In this document: positions 8,393 to 17,183 of the stretch, piece by piece
How positions within the stretch are numbered: the first letter of the stretch is position 1
Layout of the letters: every line of letters starts with the position of its first letter
Source: Pseudomonas sp. KU26590
GTDB lineage: Bacteria; Pseudomonadota; Gammaproteobacteria; Pseudomonadales; Pseudomonadaceae
DNA: 64,000 bases
NCBI RefSeq assembly: GCF_026153515.1
Contig: NZ_CP110644.1
Span: 2,757,501-2,821,500, forward strand
Direction: 5' to 3'
Program-made: the position numbers and the translations under genes
The notes under the pieces: model-generated
What the model saw: the letters and a program-made list of their open reading frames with translations, nothing else
The model's database searches: none
What the model was told of the DNA's origin: nothing

Positions 8393-9796
8393 ATGATCCG
8401 AGCGTCCCTGTTTTCCCTGATGTGCGTCATGGCCGTGCCCGGCCACGCGTCGCCGCGCCCCGCCGGCCCGCCCGTGGTGATCAAAAAGAGTCAGGTGCGC
8501 GACCTGCCGGCAATCCGCAGCGGCAAAGTCCTGCGGGTGCTGGTCAATCAGAGCCGCAACAGCTCCGCCGAAGTGCAGGGTGAGCCCGTTGGCGTCGAGT
8601 GCCGTCGCTTGCAGGCATTCGAGACCTACCTCAACAGCCACGCCCGCGATGGCCAGAAAATCTCCCTCAAACTCATTCCCAAAGCCAAGGATCAACTGCT
8701 CGCCGCACTGCAGCGGGGCGAGGGCGACATGGTTGCGCCGGGCGAACTGCTGGATGCCAGTGCCGCCCTCTATGTTGACGCCTCTGAACCGGTGGTGGCC
8801 CAAGTGCCGCTGGTGGTCGTAGGCGTCAGAGGTGAGCGCGGGCTCAGGCATCCTGAACAGCTCTCCGGGCGCACGCTGATGCTGACCAGCGGCAGCGCCG
8901 CCGATGAAGCCATCCTTCAACTGAACCAGAAACTGGCCCTGCGCAAGCTGCCGCCGGTGAAGATCGAATGGGTCGACCCGAGCCTGGCAGTGGAGGATGT
9001 GCTGGAAATGGTTCAAGCCGGGGTTTATCACCTGACCGTGGTCGAGCAACCCATCGCCGAGCGTTGGGCCAAAGTGATGCCGAAACTGAGGATTGACCGC
9101 GCCGCTGCCTTGAGCGATCCGGGGGACATGAACTGGTTCGTGCGCAAAGACGCGGTGATGTTGCGCGGCGCCGTTGACCGTTTCCTGCAAACCTATGAAC
9201 CGCCGCGCAATCAGGACGCCGCCTTCCAGACCGCCTACAAGGACCGCTACCAGATCCACAACCCGCTGGCCCGCGAAGACCGTCAGCGCCTGGAAAAACT
9301 GCGTCCCACGCTGCAACTGCATGCCGAGAAACAGAAGATGGACTGGCTCGACCTCGCCGCCGTGGCCTTCAAGGAGTCGGCGCTAAACCCGGTCGCCAAG
9401 GGCGGCAGTGGCGCCACAGGCCTGCTGCAGATCACGCCGTCGGCTGCCCAGCGCGTCGGCGTCGACAACATTCACGACCTCGACGGTAACGTTCAGGCGG
9501 CAAGCAAATACATGGCGCTGCTGCGGCGCAAGTTTTTCGCCAGCCCGAAAATCAACGAGCGCGAGCGCATGGCGTTTACCCTGGCGGCCTATAACCTTGG
9601 CCCGGAGCGCGTGCAGGCCATGCGCGCGGAAGCGAAGCGCCAGGGGCTCAACCCCAACCAGTGGTTTTTTCAGGTCGAGCGCGTGGCCATGGAGCAGGGC
9701 GGCAAGAACGTCGTGAGCTACGTGAATAGCGTCAACAAATACTACCTGGCGTTTGATCAGGCCCGCAGTTCACTGGAGCGTCCTGCCACGCGGTAA
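8393..9796 (+). CDS. MltF-like lytic transglycosylase with solute-binding domain
   Basis: This 467-residue exported protein has a short signal peptide (about residues 1-20, ending near GHA), a periplasmic solute-binding type domain (about 40-290) and a C-terminal SLT goose-lysozyme-like domain (about 310-460). The presumed catalytic Glu lies in FKESALNPVAKG, followed by GATGLLQITPSAAQRVG and AAYNLGPERV, all standard SLT motifs. It should cleave the beta-1,4 MurNAc-GlcNAc bond to form 1,6-anhydro ends. The architecture is that of MltF, but the N-terminal domain differs from the main Pseudomonas MltF I know and there is no lipobox, so I treat it as a paralogue. A GGAG site precedes the ATG. Confidence 0.85.
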   Translation: MIRASLFSLMCVMAVPGHASPRPAGPPVVIKKSQVRDLPAIRSGKVLRVLVNQSRNSSAEVQGEPVGVECRRLQAFETYLNSHARDGQKISLKLIPKAKDQLLAALQRGEGDMVAPGELLDASAALYVDASEPVVAQVPLVVVGVRGERGLRHPEQLSGRTLMLTSGSAADEAILQLNQKLALRKLPPVKIEWVDPSLAVEDVLEMVQAGVYHLTVVEQPIAERWAKVMPKLRIDRAAALSDPGDMNWFVRKDAVMLRGAVDRFLQTYEPPRNQDAAFQTAYKDRYQIHNPLAREDRQRLEKLRPTLQLHAEKQKMDWLDLAAVAFKESALNPVAKGGSGATGLLQITPSAAQRVGVDNIHDLDGNVQAASKYMALLRRKFFASPKINERERMAFTLAAYNLGPERVQAMRAEAKRQGLNPNQWFFQVERVAMEQGGKNVVSYVNSVNKYYLAFDQARSSLERPATR

Positions 9797-9898
9797 CATA
9801 TCTATGGATTCGATGTGTATGACGCTTATTTTGCGATTTTCATATTTATAGAAACGATTAAGATGGCGCCATTCTCAACTCAAACGGAATTAGACGCC

Positions 9899-10336
9899 AT
9901 GAATGCTCAACTCAAATCGCTGTTCAACACCCACGCCGGTTTCGGCATCACCGGCCTGCGGATTCTGATCGGCATCATCCTCATGGCCCACGGCAGCCAG
10001 AAGCTGTTCGGTATGTTCGGCGGCTACGGCCTGGAAGGCACCGGCCAGTACATGGCGAGCCTGGGCCTGAACCCTGGCTACTTGATGGCGTTGATGTCCG
10101 GCAGCGCAGAATTTTTCGGTGGCCTGGCGCTGTTCCTCGGCTTGCTGGCACGGCCGGCGGCGTTGGTGGTGATCGTGATGCTGGTGGTGGCGATCCTCTC
10201 GGTGCACATCCACAACGGCTTGTTCATGGCCAACAACGGTTATGAATTCGGCCTGGCGCTGATCGCCGCTGCGGTAGCGGTGCTGTTCGAAGGCGCCGGT
10301 CGCCTGTCCCTGGACCGCGTGATCGCACGCCGCTAG
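9899..10336 (+). CDS. DoxX-family inner-membrane protein
   Basis: This is a 145-residue protein with four hydrophobic segments. The signature of DoxX/DoxD proteins is visible: GLRILIGIILMAHGSQKLFG in the first helix, GLARPAALVV-type loop and a C-terminal basic end. These proteins are quinone-linked or redox-associated membrane proteins of mostly unknown role. I prefer the ATG at 9899; in-frame ATGs at 9863 and 9815 would add polar residues and have no better ribosome site. A strong terminator follows at 10353, so it is a single-gene unit. Confidence 0.82.
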   Translation: MNAQLKSLFNTHAGFGITGLRILIGIILMAHGSQKLFGMFGGYGLEGTGQYMASLGLNPGYLMALMSGSAEFFGGLALFLGLLARPAALVVIVMLVVAILSVHIHNGLFMANNGYEFGLALIAAAVAVLFEGAGRLSLDRVIARR

Positions 10337-10352
10337 TTCTCGCCACCAAAGC

Positions 10353-10386
10353 AATCCCGGCATCTCACGACACCGGGATTTTTTTT
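10353..10386 (+). terminator. Rho-independent terminator after the DoxX gene
   Basis: An 8-bp stem (AATCCCGG / CCGGGATT) with a 12-nt loop is followed by an uninterrupted T run (10379-10386). Confidence 0.9.
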
Positions 10387-10593
10387 GCGTCAGGTTCAAT
10401 GGGCAAACGACGGGATGCGCCGATTGACAATGCCCACGCCGCTTCTCTAGGATGCCGCTCATGCGCCGATTTAAACAGCTACTTGCGGGGCGCCGGGTGA
10501 CGGTCATTCGTCATCGAAATTCCGCTAAAGCGCTGGTTCGGTGTTGCCTCTCACCGCTGCCCAGCGGATCAATGAGGCAGAGAAAACGACACT

Positions 10594-10911
10594 ATGAGCC
10601 GTCATTCCCACCCGCGTCCCCTCGTTCGTCTGGCCCCCATCGCCAGCCAGTTCAATCGCCGTAATCCGCAAATCCTTCTGGGCGGCGCCCACCAGCCGAC
10701 GCTGCTGCGTTATCTCGACGGCTGGCCGCGTCGCCAGGGCGGCCCCCACGCCTTTCTCATTCAGTTCATCGAAACCGACGACGCCCTCGCGCGCTTCAGC
10801 AATGACCAGTTTGATCTGGCGGTGATTCAGGCGCCCACAGCCGAGCGCGCGGAAGAGGTGATTCACCAACTGATCCGCGTCGCCCGACAGGGCCTGATCA
10901 CGCGCTGCTGA
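10594..10911 (+). CDS. Hypothetical protein, 105 residues
   Basis: The gene has a GAGGCAGAG-type ribosome site and normal codon use. It is soluble, with no signal or membrane segment. The middle (HAFLIQFIETDDALARFSNDQFDLAV) and the end (AERAEEVIHQLIRVARQGLI) suggest one alternating alpha/beta domain, reminiscent of a stripped-down Rossmann-like fold, but I do not recognise the family. It converges on the PI-PLC-like gene with the two stop codons directly abutting (10911/10912), leaving no space for a terminator between them. Confidence 0.65.
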   Translation: MSRHSHPRPLVRLAPIASQFNRRNPQILLGGAHQPTLLRYLDGWPRRQGGPHAFLIQFIETDDALARFSNDQFDLAVIQAPTAERAEEVIHQLIRVARQGLITRC

Positions 10912-11850
10912 TCACCCGTTGCTGGCCACTCGCCGTCTCGGTTGCAGCGACAGTTCCGGATGGCGCAGGTGCAAACGCGCACGCACAGCGTTCGCATGGC
11001 GGCAGTGGGCGACCAGCGCACTGCGCAGGGTCCAGTCGGTGTTGATGATGTAGAAGTTCTGAATGAAGCTATTCTCGTCCGTCGACGCAAACCACTGATC
11101 GATCTTCTGGCTCAAGTCGCTGGCTGCGTGCAGCGGCAGCGAATACTTGGCGCACTGGATGGCGGTCAGGCTGAACGGCGGTTTGTATTCCAGCGCGACT
11201 TCGTTGACGAACGCCTTCAGGGTGTTGGTGTTGAACAGGTTCGCCCCGGGCCAGCGTTGCTTGACCCCGGGCCATAACAGATCGTCACCCGAACGGTGGT
11301 TGTAGGCGAGCACGACATGCTTGCCCGGATGATCCCGCCAGATGTTTTCCAGGGTCAGCTTGCCCATCCGCCGAGGCACAGCCCTCGAGCCGAGGGTTGT
11401 GGTGATCAGGCCTTGGAATTCGCGATGGGTCGATTCAGTGAAATCCTTGAACAGATGGAAATCCAGAATAACGATTTCACGTGCAGGGGCGCTGTTCTGC
11501 TCCAGTTCTTCAAAGAATGCATGGACACACGCCAGAATGTCCCCGGCGACCGTGCGTCCTGACGAGGTCAGGTGAAACAGCTGAAAACGCCGCGCATCAC
11601 CTTTTTCATACTTTGAATAGAACGCCACGCGCAAATCCAGCGCCCGCACGCCCTGGCGCAGTTGTTCCAGGGGCGCGAGATCCTGCGCCATCTCCTGGGG
11701 TACGGCGAAGTTGGGTGATAGCTTGTCACTGCCGGCATTGTGGGCGCCGGGCAGGATGAGTTGGTCGATGCGCAACCGACCGAGTTCAGCCGTTTGCGCC
11801 ATCCAGTCGAGATGGGGCGGGCGGGATGTAGCGGATGAGTTGAGGGGCAT
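10912..11850 (-). CDS. Phosphatidylinositol-specific phospholipase C-like protein
   Basis: This 312-residue protein has the PI-PLC X-domain pattern: an early catalytic-type His in LILPGAHNAGSD (about residue 35), then LEQLRQGVRALDLRV (about 80), and a second His in FQLFHLTSSGR (about 105), followed by EIVILDFHLFKDF. Bacterial PI-PLCs cleave phosphatidylinositol or GPI anchors to a cyclic inositol phosphate using two histidines. No signal peptide is visible, unlike the secreted Bacillus enzymes, so either it stays in the cell or leaves by another route. The ATG at 11850 has an AAGGAA site. Substrate is uncertain; the fold assignment is good. Confidence 0.75.
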   Translation of the reverse strand: MPLNSSATSRPPHLDWMAQTAELGRLRIDQLILPGAHNAGSDKLSPNFAVPQEMAQDLAPLEQLRQGVRALDLRVAFYSKYEKGDARRFQLFHLTSSGRTVAGDILACVHAFFEELEQNSAPAREIVILDFHLFKDFTESTHREFQGLITTTLGSRAVPRRMGKLTLENIWRDHPGKHVVLAYNHRSGDDLLWPGVKQRWPGANLFNTNTLKAFVNEVALEYKPPFSLTAIQCAKYSLPLHAASDLSQKIDQWFASTDENSFIQNFYIINTDWTLRSALVAHCRHANAVRARLHLRHPELSLQPRRRVASNG

Positions 11851-12084
11851 ACAGTCATTCCTTGACGTGTGATGAAGCTCCGAAGAGGAGCGGTCTGAGC
11901 GATGAGTCGCTCGAAAGTCCTTTTCTGGAGTCTGGCCGTGGCCTCGCCGGCGTCAACCGCACCAAAGGCTCATGACTGTATCGTGATGTAAGCGCGGGGT
12001 CCGAACCGAGGCGTTAAACAAGCCGGGGCTGCGCGCCCCGTTGACGGTGGCTGCTCGGGTAGACGGCCTGTTGGACTTGACTGC

Positions 12085-12987
12085 TCATTTACCCCAGGCG
12101 CGCAACGCGTGTTCAACGAACTGCCGCACTTTGGGCAGGCGGTAGCGGTCCTGGGGGTACATCAGCCACAGCGTGCGGCTGGGCGGTTGGTAATCCTGCA
12201 GCAACGGCACGAGCTTTGCGCTGGCAATGTCCTCGCTGATCAGCACGTCGGGCAGCATCGACACGCCCATTCCGGCGAGCACGGCCTGGCGCAGCGCCGG
12301 CGTGCTGTTGACGATCATCGAGCCCGACACCGGCACTTCCATCACGCCGTCGGGCCCGGTCAGACGCCACAGTTTCTCGGCGGCACGCCAGTCGTCGCCT
12401 GCCGGATAGGCGAACGCGAGGCAGTCGTGGTCACGCAGGTCATCGGCGGTCTTCGGCGTGCCCCGGCGTTTCAGGTACGAGGGCGCCGCGCAGATGGTCA
12501 GGGTATAGTCCTGCAGCGGTCGGGCGATCAAGGCCGATGATTCCGGGGTGCCGAGGCGGATGGCGGCATCGAAACCGTGCTCGATCAGGTCCATCGTCTG
12601 ATTGCTGAGCACCACCTCGACCTTGATCTCCGGGTAGCGCTGGACGAAATCGCTGAGCAGCGGCGCCAGACGTTCGGCGCCGAAGGCCGGCGGAGCGGTG
12701 ACGCGTAGCGTGCCGCTGGGCGCGGTCTGGGCCTGTTCGGCCATGCGCTCGGAGTCGTTGACCAAACCCAGCACCTCGACGCAACGCCGGTAGTACTCCA
12801 GGCCGAATTCAGTGAGGTTTTGCCGGCGCGTGGTGCGCTGCAGCAGGCTCACGCCCAGGCGTTGCTCCAGGGCTTTGAGGTGATTGCCGACCATGGTCGT
12901 AGACATTTCGCACTGGCGAGCGGCCGCGGTCATGCTGCCGCCTTCCACCACTTTGACGAACACCGTCATCGCCAAAAAAACGTCCAT
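12085..12987 (-). CDS. LysR-family transcriptional regulator
   Basis: This 300-residue protein has an N-terminal winged helix-turn-helix (about residues 1-60, with VEGGSMTAAARQCEMSTTMV) and a periplasmic-binding-like effector domain with APPAFGAERLAPLL and MGVSMLPDVLI segments. I set the start at the ATG at 12987 (MDVFLAMTVF), which has an AGGA site and fits the family's usual N-terminus; an upstream in-frame start would add 16 polar residues. It is divergent from the aminotransferase gene at 13087 with 99 bp between starts, so it probably regulates that gene and itself. The ligand cannot be judged. Confidence 0.9.
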   Translation of the reverse strand: MDVFLAMTVFVKVVEGGSMTAAARQCEMSTTMVGNHLKALEQRLGVSLLQRTTRRQNLTEFGLEYYRRCVEVLGLVNDSERMAEQAQTAPSGTLRVTAPPAFGAERLAPLLSDFVQRYPEIKVEVVLSNQTMDLIEHGFDAAIRLGTPESSALIARPLQDYTLTICAAPSYLKRRGTPKTADDLRDHDCLAFAYPAGDDWRAAEKLWRLTGPDGVMEVPVSGSMIVNSTPALRQAVLAGMGVSMLPDVLISEDIASAKLVPLLQDYQPPSRTLWLMYPQDRYRLPKVRQFVEHALRAWGK

Positions 12988-13055
12988 TATCAAGTCCTGC
13001 TTTAAAGTCACTGAAGGATGGCGGTCTTTATACATCAGAACGGGCTAACGATACT

Positions 13056-13080
13056 GGCTCCACTTAACCGTGATGGAGCC
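13056..13080 (+). promoter_or_regulatory. Inverted repeat overlapping the aminotransferase ribosome site
   Basis: A 7-bp perfect inverted repeat, GGCTCCA-N11-TGGAGCC, ends six bases before the ATG at 13087. The right arm contains the GGAG ribosome site. It could act as an RNA hairpin that hides the site, or as a binding site of the divergent LysR protein. Confidence 0.45.
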
Positions 13081-13086
13081 ACCGAC

Positions 13087-14259
13087 ATGACCGCCGCCTG
13101 CCTGATGAACACTTACAAACCGATGCCCTTGAGCTTCATTCGTGGCGAAGGCGCGCGGCTGTGGGATGACAGTGGGCGTCAGTACCTGGATGCCGTCGCG
13201 GGTGTCGCCGTGACCAACGTCGGCCACAGCCACCCTCAGATTGTCGCGGCGATCAGCGAACAGGCCGGGCTGCTCTTGCACACGTCCAACCATTACCGCA
13301 TCGACTGGCAGCAGAAACTGGCGCAGCGTCTGACCCGGCTGTCGGGCCTGGATCAGGTGTTTTTCAACAATTCCGGCGCCGAGGCCAACGAAACCGCGCT
13401 CAAGCTGGCGCGTTTGTATGGCTGGGCCAAGGGCATCGAGCATCCGTTGGTGCTGGTGATGGACAACGCGTTTCACGGCCGTACCCTGGGCACGTTGTCG
13501 GCCAGCGATAACGGCGCAGCGCGGCTGGGTTATCAGCCGATGTCGGGCGAGTTCGTGAAGGTGGCCTTCGGCGACATGGCGGCAGTTGAGCGGTCAACGC
13601 GGGTGTATGGCGAGCGGATTGTTGCGGTGCTGGTCGAGCCGGTTCAGGGCGAGGGCGGTGTGGCGTTGCCGCCGCCGGGGTATCTGAAGGCGTTGCGTGT
13701 CCATTGCACTCACAACGGCTGGCTGATGATGCTCGACGAGATCCAGACCGGGATTGGCCGGACGGGGCGCTGGTTTGCGTTTGAGCATGAGGGGATCGTG
13801 CCGGATGTGATGACGCTGGCGAAGGCGTTGGGCAATGGCATTCCTATTGGCGCTTGTCTGGCGACGACGGCGGTGGCGCGGTTGTTCACGCCGGGCAGTC
13901 ATGGCAGTACGTTCGGCGGTAATCCGTTGGCTTGTCGGGTGGGTTGTACGGTGCTGGATATCGTTGAGGGGGAGGGGCTTTTGCACAATGCGGCGGTGCA
14001 GGGCGAGCGGTTGCTGGCGGGGCTGCGCGTCGCGCTGGCGGGGCACGCTGATGTGGCGCAGGTGCGGGGGTTGGGGTTGATGGTCGGGATTGAGTTGACG
14101 CGGCCGATTCGGGATGTGTGTCTGGTGGCGGCGCAGGAGTATGGGGTGTTGATCAATGTGACGCGGGGGCAGACGATTCGGCTGTTGCCGCCGTTGGTGA
14201 TTGATGGTGATGAGGTGGACCGGATTGTGGCGGGCGTTGTAGGCGCGCTTCGCGGTTGA
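13087..14259 (+). CDS. argD: Acetylornithine-type aminotransferase (class III, PLP)
   Basis: This 390-residue fold-type I PLP enzyme shows [19 protein letters not shown], the AFHGRTLG loop, [22 protein letters not shown] and the PLP lysine in [15 protein letters not shown] (about residue 245), then [12 protein letters not shown]. The sequence fits acetylornithine/succinyldiaminopimelate aminotransferases of arginine synthesis; Pseudomonas also carries AruC-type paralogues, so this may be a second copy. The ATG at 13087 ([15 protein letters not shown]) is chosen on family fit and a GGAG site; the frame opens earlier at 13018. It is divergent from a LysR gene. Third codon positions in the last third use unusually many G/T bases compared with the first part. 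Confidence 0.85.
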   Translation: MTAACLMNTYKPMPLSFIRGEGARLWDDSGRQYLDAVAGVAVTNVGHSHPQIVAAISEQAGLLLHTSNHYRIDWQQKLAQRLTRLSGLDQVFFNNSGAEANETALKLARLYGWAKGIEHPLVLVMDNAFHGRTLGTLSASDNGAARLGYQPMSGEFVKVAFGDMAAVERSTRVYGERIVAVLVEPVQGEGGVALPPPGYLKALRVHCTHNGWLMMLDEIQTGIGRTGRWFAFEHEGIVPDVMTLAKALGNGIPIGACLATTAVARLFTPGSHGSTFGGNPLACRVGCTVLDIVEGEGLLHNAAVQGERLLAGLRVALAGHADVAQVRGLGLMVGIELTRPIRDVCLVAAQEYGVLINVTRGQTIRLLPPLVIDGDEVDRIVAGVVGALRG

Positions 14260-14395
14260 GGTTTTTTAAGATCAAGAGCGTCTGCCTGGGGGCAGACTGT
14301 TTCGCCTTCGGCGACTTACTTTTGAAAAGCACCAAAAGTAAGCAAAAGTGCCTGCTCTCGGTTTGGCCCTTCCTTCGTCAGGGTTCCTTCACTCC

Positions 14396-14487
14396 GGTCT
14401 CGCTCCGTGGGCCCGCCGCCATCCGCCATCCATGGCGGGGGGGCGGCTCTCGCGGCATCCATGCCGCTCGGCCCACGGAGCGAGACC
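14396..14487. repeat. Long hairpin element in the argD-peptidase gap
   Basis: A perfect 18-bp inverted repeat (ggtctcgctccgtgggcc at 14396 and its complement ending at 14487) encloses about 56 bp that fold again through GC-rich inverted pieces. A smaller dyad (ACTTTTG / CAAAAGT at 14318-14339) and a weak stem just after argD (TCTGCC / GGCAGA, 14281-14296) precede it. Confidence 0.7.
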
Positions 14488-14570
14488 TGCGTTCAGCCTG
14501 CACCCAAGTCGCGTTTTGTGGTGTCTGGGCTTTATGTGTTTGAAGATCAAAAGCAGATCAAGATCAAAAG

Positions 14571-14680
14571 CTTCCCGGCTGAAGCCGGTCCTACAGTCCG
14601 AGCCAATCCCACAGGCTGCACGCGCTGCTGTTAGTGGGACCGGCTTTAGCCGGGAAGGGGCCGGTTTGGGCACCATCAAT
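14571..14680 (+). repeat. REPIN of the array family, single copy
   Basis: Inverted REP arms (14571-14594 and 14634-14657) are followed by the flank caccatcaat that also occurs in the long arrays at 40.7 and 61.3 kb. The loop contains cacgcgctg, so orientation is that of the 40.7 kb array. Confidence 0.8.
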
Positions 14681-14696
14681 CGTGCGGTTCTATGCC

Positions 14697-14750
14697 CGAT
14701 CGTTCCCACGCTCCGCGTGGTAATGCCGCCTCTGACGCTCCGCGTCCCAC
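14697..14750. repeat. Dispersed repeat cgatcgttcccacgctc
   Basis: This GC-rich motif with internal dyads recurs at 23190-23330 and, in the other orientation, at 29977-30005. It is non-coding. Confidence 0.6.
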
Positions 14751-14793
14751 CCCAACCGCCTGTTCACTAGTCCTACGGAGCATCAGCCCCGCG

Positions 14794-16044
14794 TCATTTC
14801 TCAGACAATTCCATAATCATCGCCGCCGTCAGGTAGAGCCTCGGGGCAATGCTGGTGAGGTCGATGTATTCGTCGTCGGCGTGGAGGCCGGCGCCGACGA
14901 CGCCCATGGTTTCGAGGACGGCGGGTTTTTGGCTATTGGGCACGTAGGCGTAGCCGGCGTCGGTGCCGAAGCGCATGGCGATGGGTTCGAGGGTGCGGCC
15001 GGTTTTGGCGTAGATCGCTTGCGCCGTTTTTGCGAGGTCGTCGGTGGCCGGGTTTTTCGCCAGGGGTGGGCGGCCTTTGTCGAGGCGGAAGGTGACCTCG
15101 GTGCCGTCGATCATGTTGCCTTGCACGATGCGCTGTCCGTCGGCCAGCACCCGGTCGGATTCGCTCAGGTCCGAGTAGCGCATGTCGCCTTCGGCCGCGG
15201 CGCTGGAGGGGATGATGTTGCGCTTCTCGCCGCCTTTGATCAGCGTCCAGTTGACCGTTGTGCCCTTGGCCGGGTCGCCCAGGTCCTTGAGCTGCACCAG
15301 TTGGTGGGCCAGTTCCATGGCCGCATTGCGCCCGGCTTCCGGGGCGGAGCCGGCGTGGGAGGACTTGCCTTTGACGTCGACGAACACGCCGTTGATGCCG
15401 TTGGTCGCGACCGTCACGGCGTCCTTGTCCGGTGGTTCGAACGAGAACACGTAGTCGTGCTTGCGGGCCAGTTCGGCGATGAGGGTTTTCGAGCCGGCGG
15501 ACCCCGTCTCTTCGTCAGGATTGAACAGCACGGTGATCGTGCCGAAGTCCTTGAATTTCTCGTCTTCCAGCAGCTTCAGGGTATGCAGCACCATGGCCAC
15601 GCCACCTTTGGCATCGGCCACACCGGGGCCATAGGCGTGCTCGCCGTCGACGCGGAAAGGTCGCTTGGCGGCGGTGCCCGGGCCGAACACGGTGTCGTAG
15701 TGAATCATCAGCAGAAAGGATTTGCTGCCCGTGCCCTTGAGGGTGCCGACGATGTTATCGCCCGCCGAGGGCGTCGCTGGCGTGGTTTCCACCGTTGCGC
15801 CCAGGGCCTTGAGGCGTTCGACCAGCACCGCGCTGACCATTTTCAGGCCGGGCGCCTGACCGGTCCCGGTGTCGATGTCGACCAGTTGCTTGACGGTGGC
15901 CAGATAGGGTTTTTGCTCGGCCTCTGCCTTCTTCAACAGTTGCTCGGGAGAGACATCCGCGGCATAGGCGCCGAAGGCAGAAAAGCCGCCGCTCAACAGA
16001 GCGGCGAGGACAGAAACGGTCAGGGCGGTGCGTCGAACGTGCAT
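14794..16044 (-). CDS. M20 metallopeptidase, glutamate carboxypeptidase (CPG2) type
   Basis: This 416-residue exported enzyme has a signal peptide (about residues 1-28, ending in AYAA) and closely follows Pseudomonas carboxypeptidase G2 in motif order: LVDIDTGTG, MIHYDTVFG (zinc His and Asp), GPGVADAKGG (bridging Asp), FNPDEETGSAGS (catalytic Glu and zinc Glu), KSSHAGSAPEAG and NIIPSSA in the lid domain, and a late zinc His in GLHADDEYID. CPG2-type enzymes remove C-terminal glutamate from folates and peptides. The ATG at 16044 has a GAGGGA site; an upstream in-frame ATG would put polar residues before the signal. Exact substrate is inferred only. Confidence 0.9.
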   Translation of the reverse strand: MHVRRTALTVSVLAALLSGGFSAFGAYAADVSPEQLLKKAEAEQKPYLATVKQLVDIDTGTGQAPGLKMVSAVLVERLKALGATVETTPATPSAGDNIVGTLKGTGSKSFLLMIHYDTVFGPGTAAKRPFRVDGEHAYGPGVADAKGGVAMVLHTLKLLEDEKFKDFGTITVLFNPDEETGSAGSKTLIAELARKHDYVFSFEPPDKDAVTVATNGINGVFVDVKGKSSHAGSAPEAGRNAAMELAHQLVQLKDLGDPAKGTTVNWTLIKGGEKRNIIPSSAAAEGDMRYSDLSESDRVLADGQRIVQGNMIDGTEVTFRLDKGRPPLAKNPATDDLAKTAQAIYAKTGRTLEPIAMRFGTDAGYAYVPNSQKPAVLETMGVVGAGLHADDEYIDLTSIAPRLYLTAAMIMELSEK

Positions 16045-16268
16045 GCTGGATCCCTCAGATGGTGGTCGAGTTGTTGTGATGTCCATGGGACCCACATCGT
16101 TCCCGCAGCATAGGTTTGTCGGGCGCTATCAGCGCCTCGATCCTCTCGCACCGCCCGGATCGCCAAAAGATCAGCCCTGGCGCAGCGCAGTCCTGCCGCC
16201 GCTGCGCCTTCCGATGGCATGCACCCTAGACTCCGGAGCGTGCAACCATCGTCGATCAGATGGGCAGG

Positions 16269-17183
16269 TCAGGGCTGAGTGGCGGGCGCGCCAGCGATCT
16301 GTTGCAGGGCGGTGTGGGCTCCTTCCAGTTGAACGGGCACTGAACGCACTGCGCCGTCCAGGCTTCGATAGTGGGTGTAGGTGTCAGTGGAGGAGAGCAG
16401 TTGTCCACGCTCGACATGACGCTGGCCGTTGACCACGTAGCGGATCGTCTGCTCCTTTGCCGTCACGCCCTGAGTCTGGAGGTCCTGGGCCAGCACCTTC
16501 ATTGATTCGTCAATGCACGCATCCAGGACCTCCATGACCTTGTTGAGGTCAAGTTCTCCGTCGTCCACACATTGCTCCCCGCAGCGCCGGAAGGTCTGAC
16601 TGATGACTTCGATGCGGGCGTGATACAGCGCAGAACCGGCGATGTCTTGCAGCTCGACTTCGTTGAACAGGCGAAAGCTGCCCCGGTCCGCTTCGAGGAT
16701 GATGTTCGGGCGGATGAGCAACCGACCTGCAACCACATTGGTCGCGGGCCGCAGTCCGGCACCGATGCTGGCTTGGCGGTAGCGTGCCTGCAAGCGGGTG
16801 TCCAGCGGTTGACCGCCGATCAGCGCGGCCATGGGCTGAGCATCTTTGCGGGCCTCATCGCGTGCATTGCGCTCCAGCGTGGCGCTGCCCATCTGCGTAC
16901 TCAGCGCGCTGACGACCAGCAGTCCGGCGAGGCCGGTGCCGCGGGCCGCGTTGACAACGTTCTGGCTGGTCTGCTGAGCCGTCAGGGCAGTCTTGGCGTC
17001 GATGATCATTGACGCCGTGACCAGATCTCTGGCCGGCAGCTGCACATCGACCAGAACGCCGTGATCCTTGATATAGCGCAGCGCCAGCGGGTCATTAAAG
17101 CTGCGCGAAGGCGCTGAAGACTGAGCGCAGCCGGCCAGCGCCAGGCTCAATCCGAGCGCGGCGAGAAGGTACTTCGGGCTCAT
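16269..17183 (-). CDS. Lipoprotein of unknown function (pair partner 1)
   Basis: This 304-residue protein begins MSPKYLLAALGLSLALAGC, a lipoprotein signal with lipobox LAGC. The ATG at 17183 overlaps the stop of the upstream lipoprotein gene by four bases (ATGA), which decides the start and implies coupled translation. A hydrophobic Gly/Ala-rich stretch (GTGLAGLLVVSALSTQMGSA) lies about residue 90. A Cys pair in RRCGEQCVDDGEL near residue 205 may form a disulfide. No named family is recognised. Together with its neighbour it forms a two-gene envelope operon. Confidence 0.72.
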   Translation of the reverse strand: MSPKYLLAALGLSLALAGCAQSSAPSRSFNDPLALRYIKDHGVLVDVQLPARDLVTASMIIDAKTALTAQQTSQNVVNAARGTGLAGLLVVSALSTQMGSATLERNARDEARKDAQPMAALIGGQPLDTRLQARYRQASIGAGLRPATNVVAGRLLIRPNIILEADRGSFRLFNEVELQDIAGSALYHARIEVISQTFRRCGEQCVDDGELDLNKVMEVLDACIDESMKVLAQDLQTQGVTAKEQTIRYVVNGQRHVERGQLLSSTDTYTHYRSLDGAVRSVPVQLEGAHTALQQIAGAPATQP

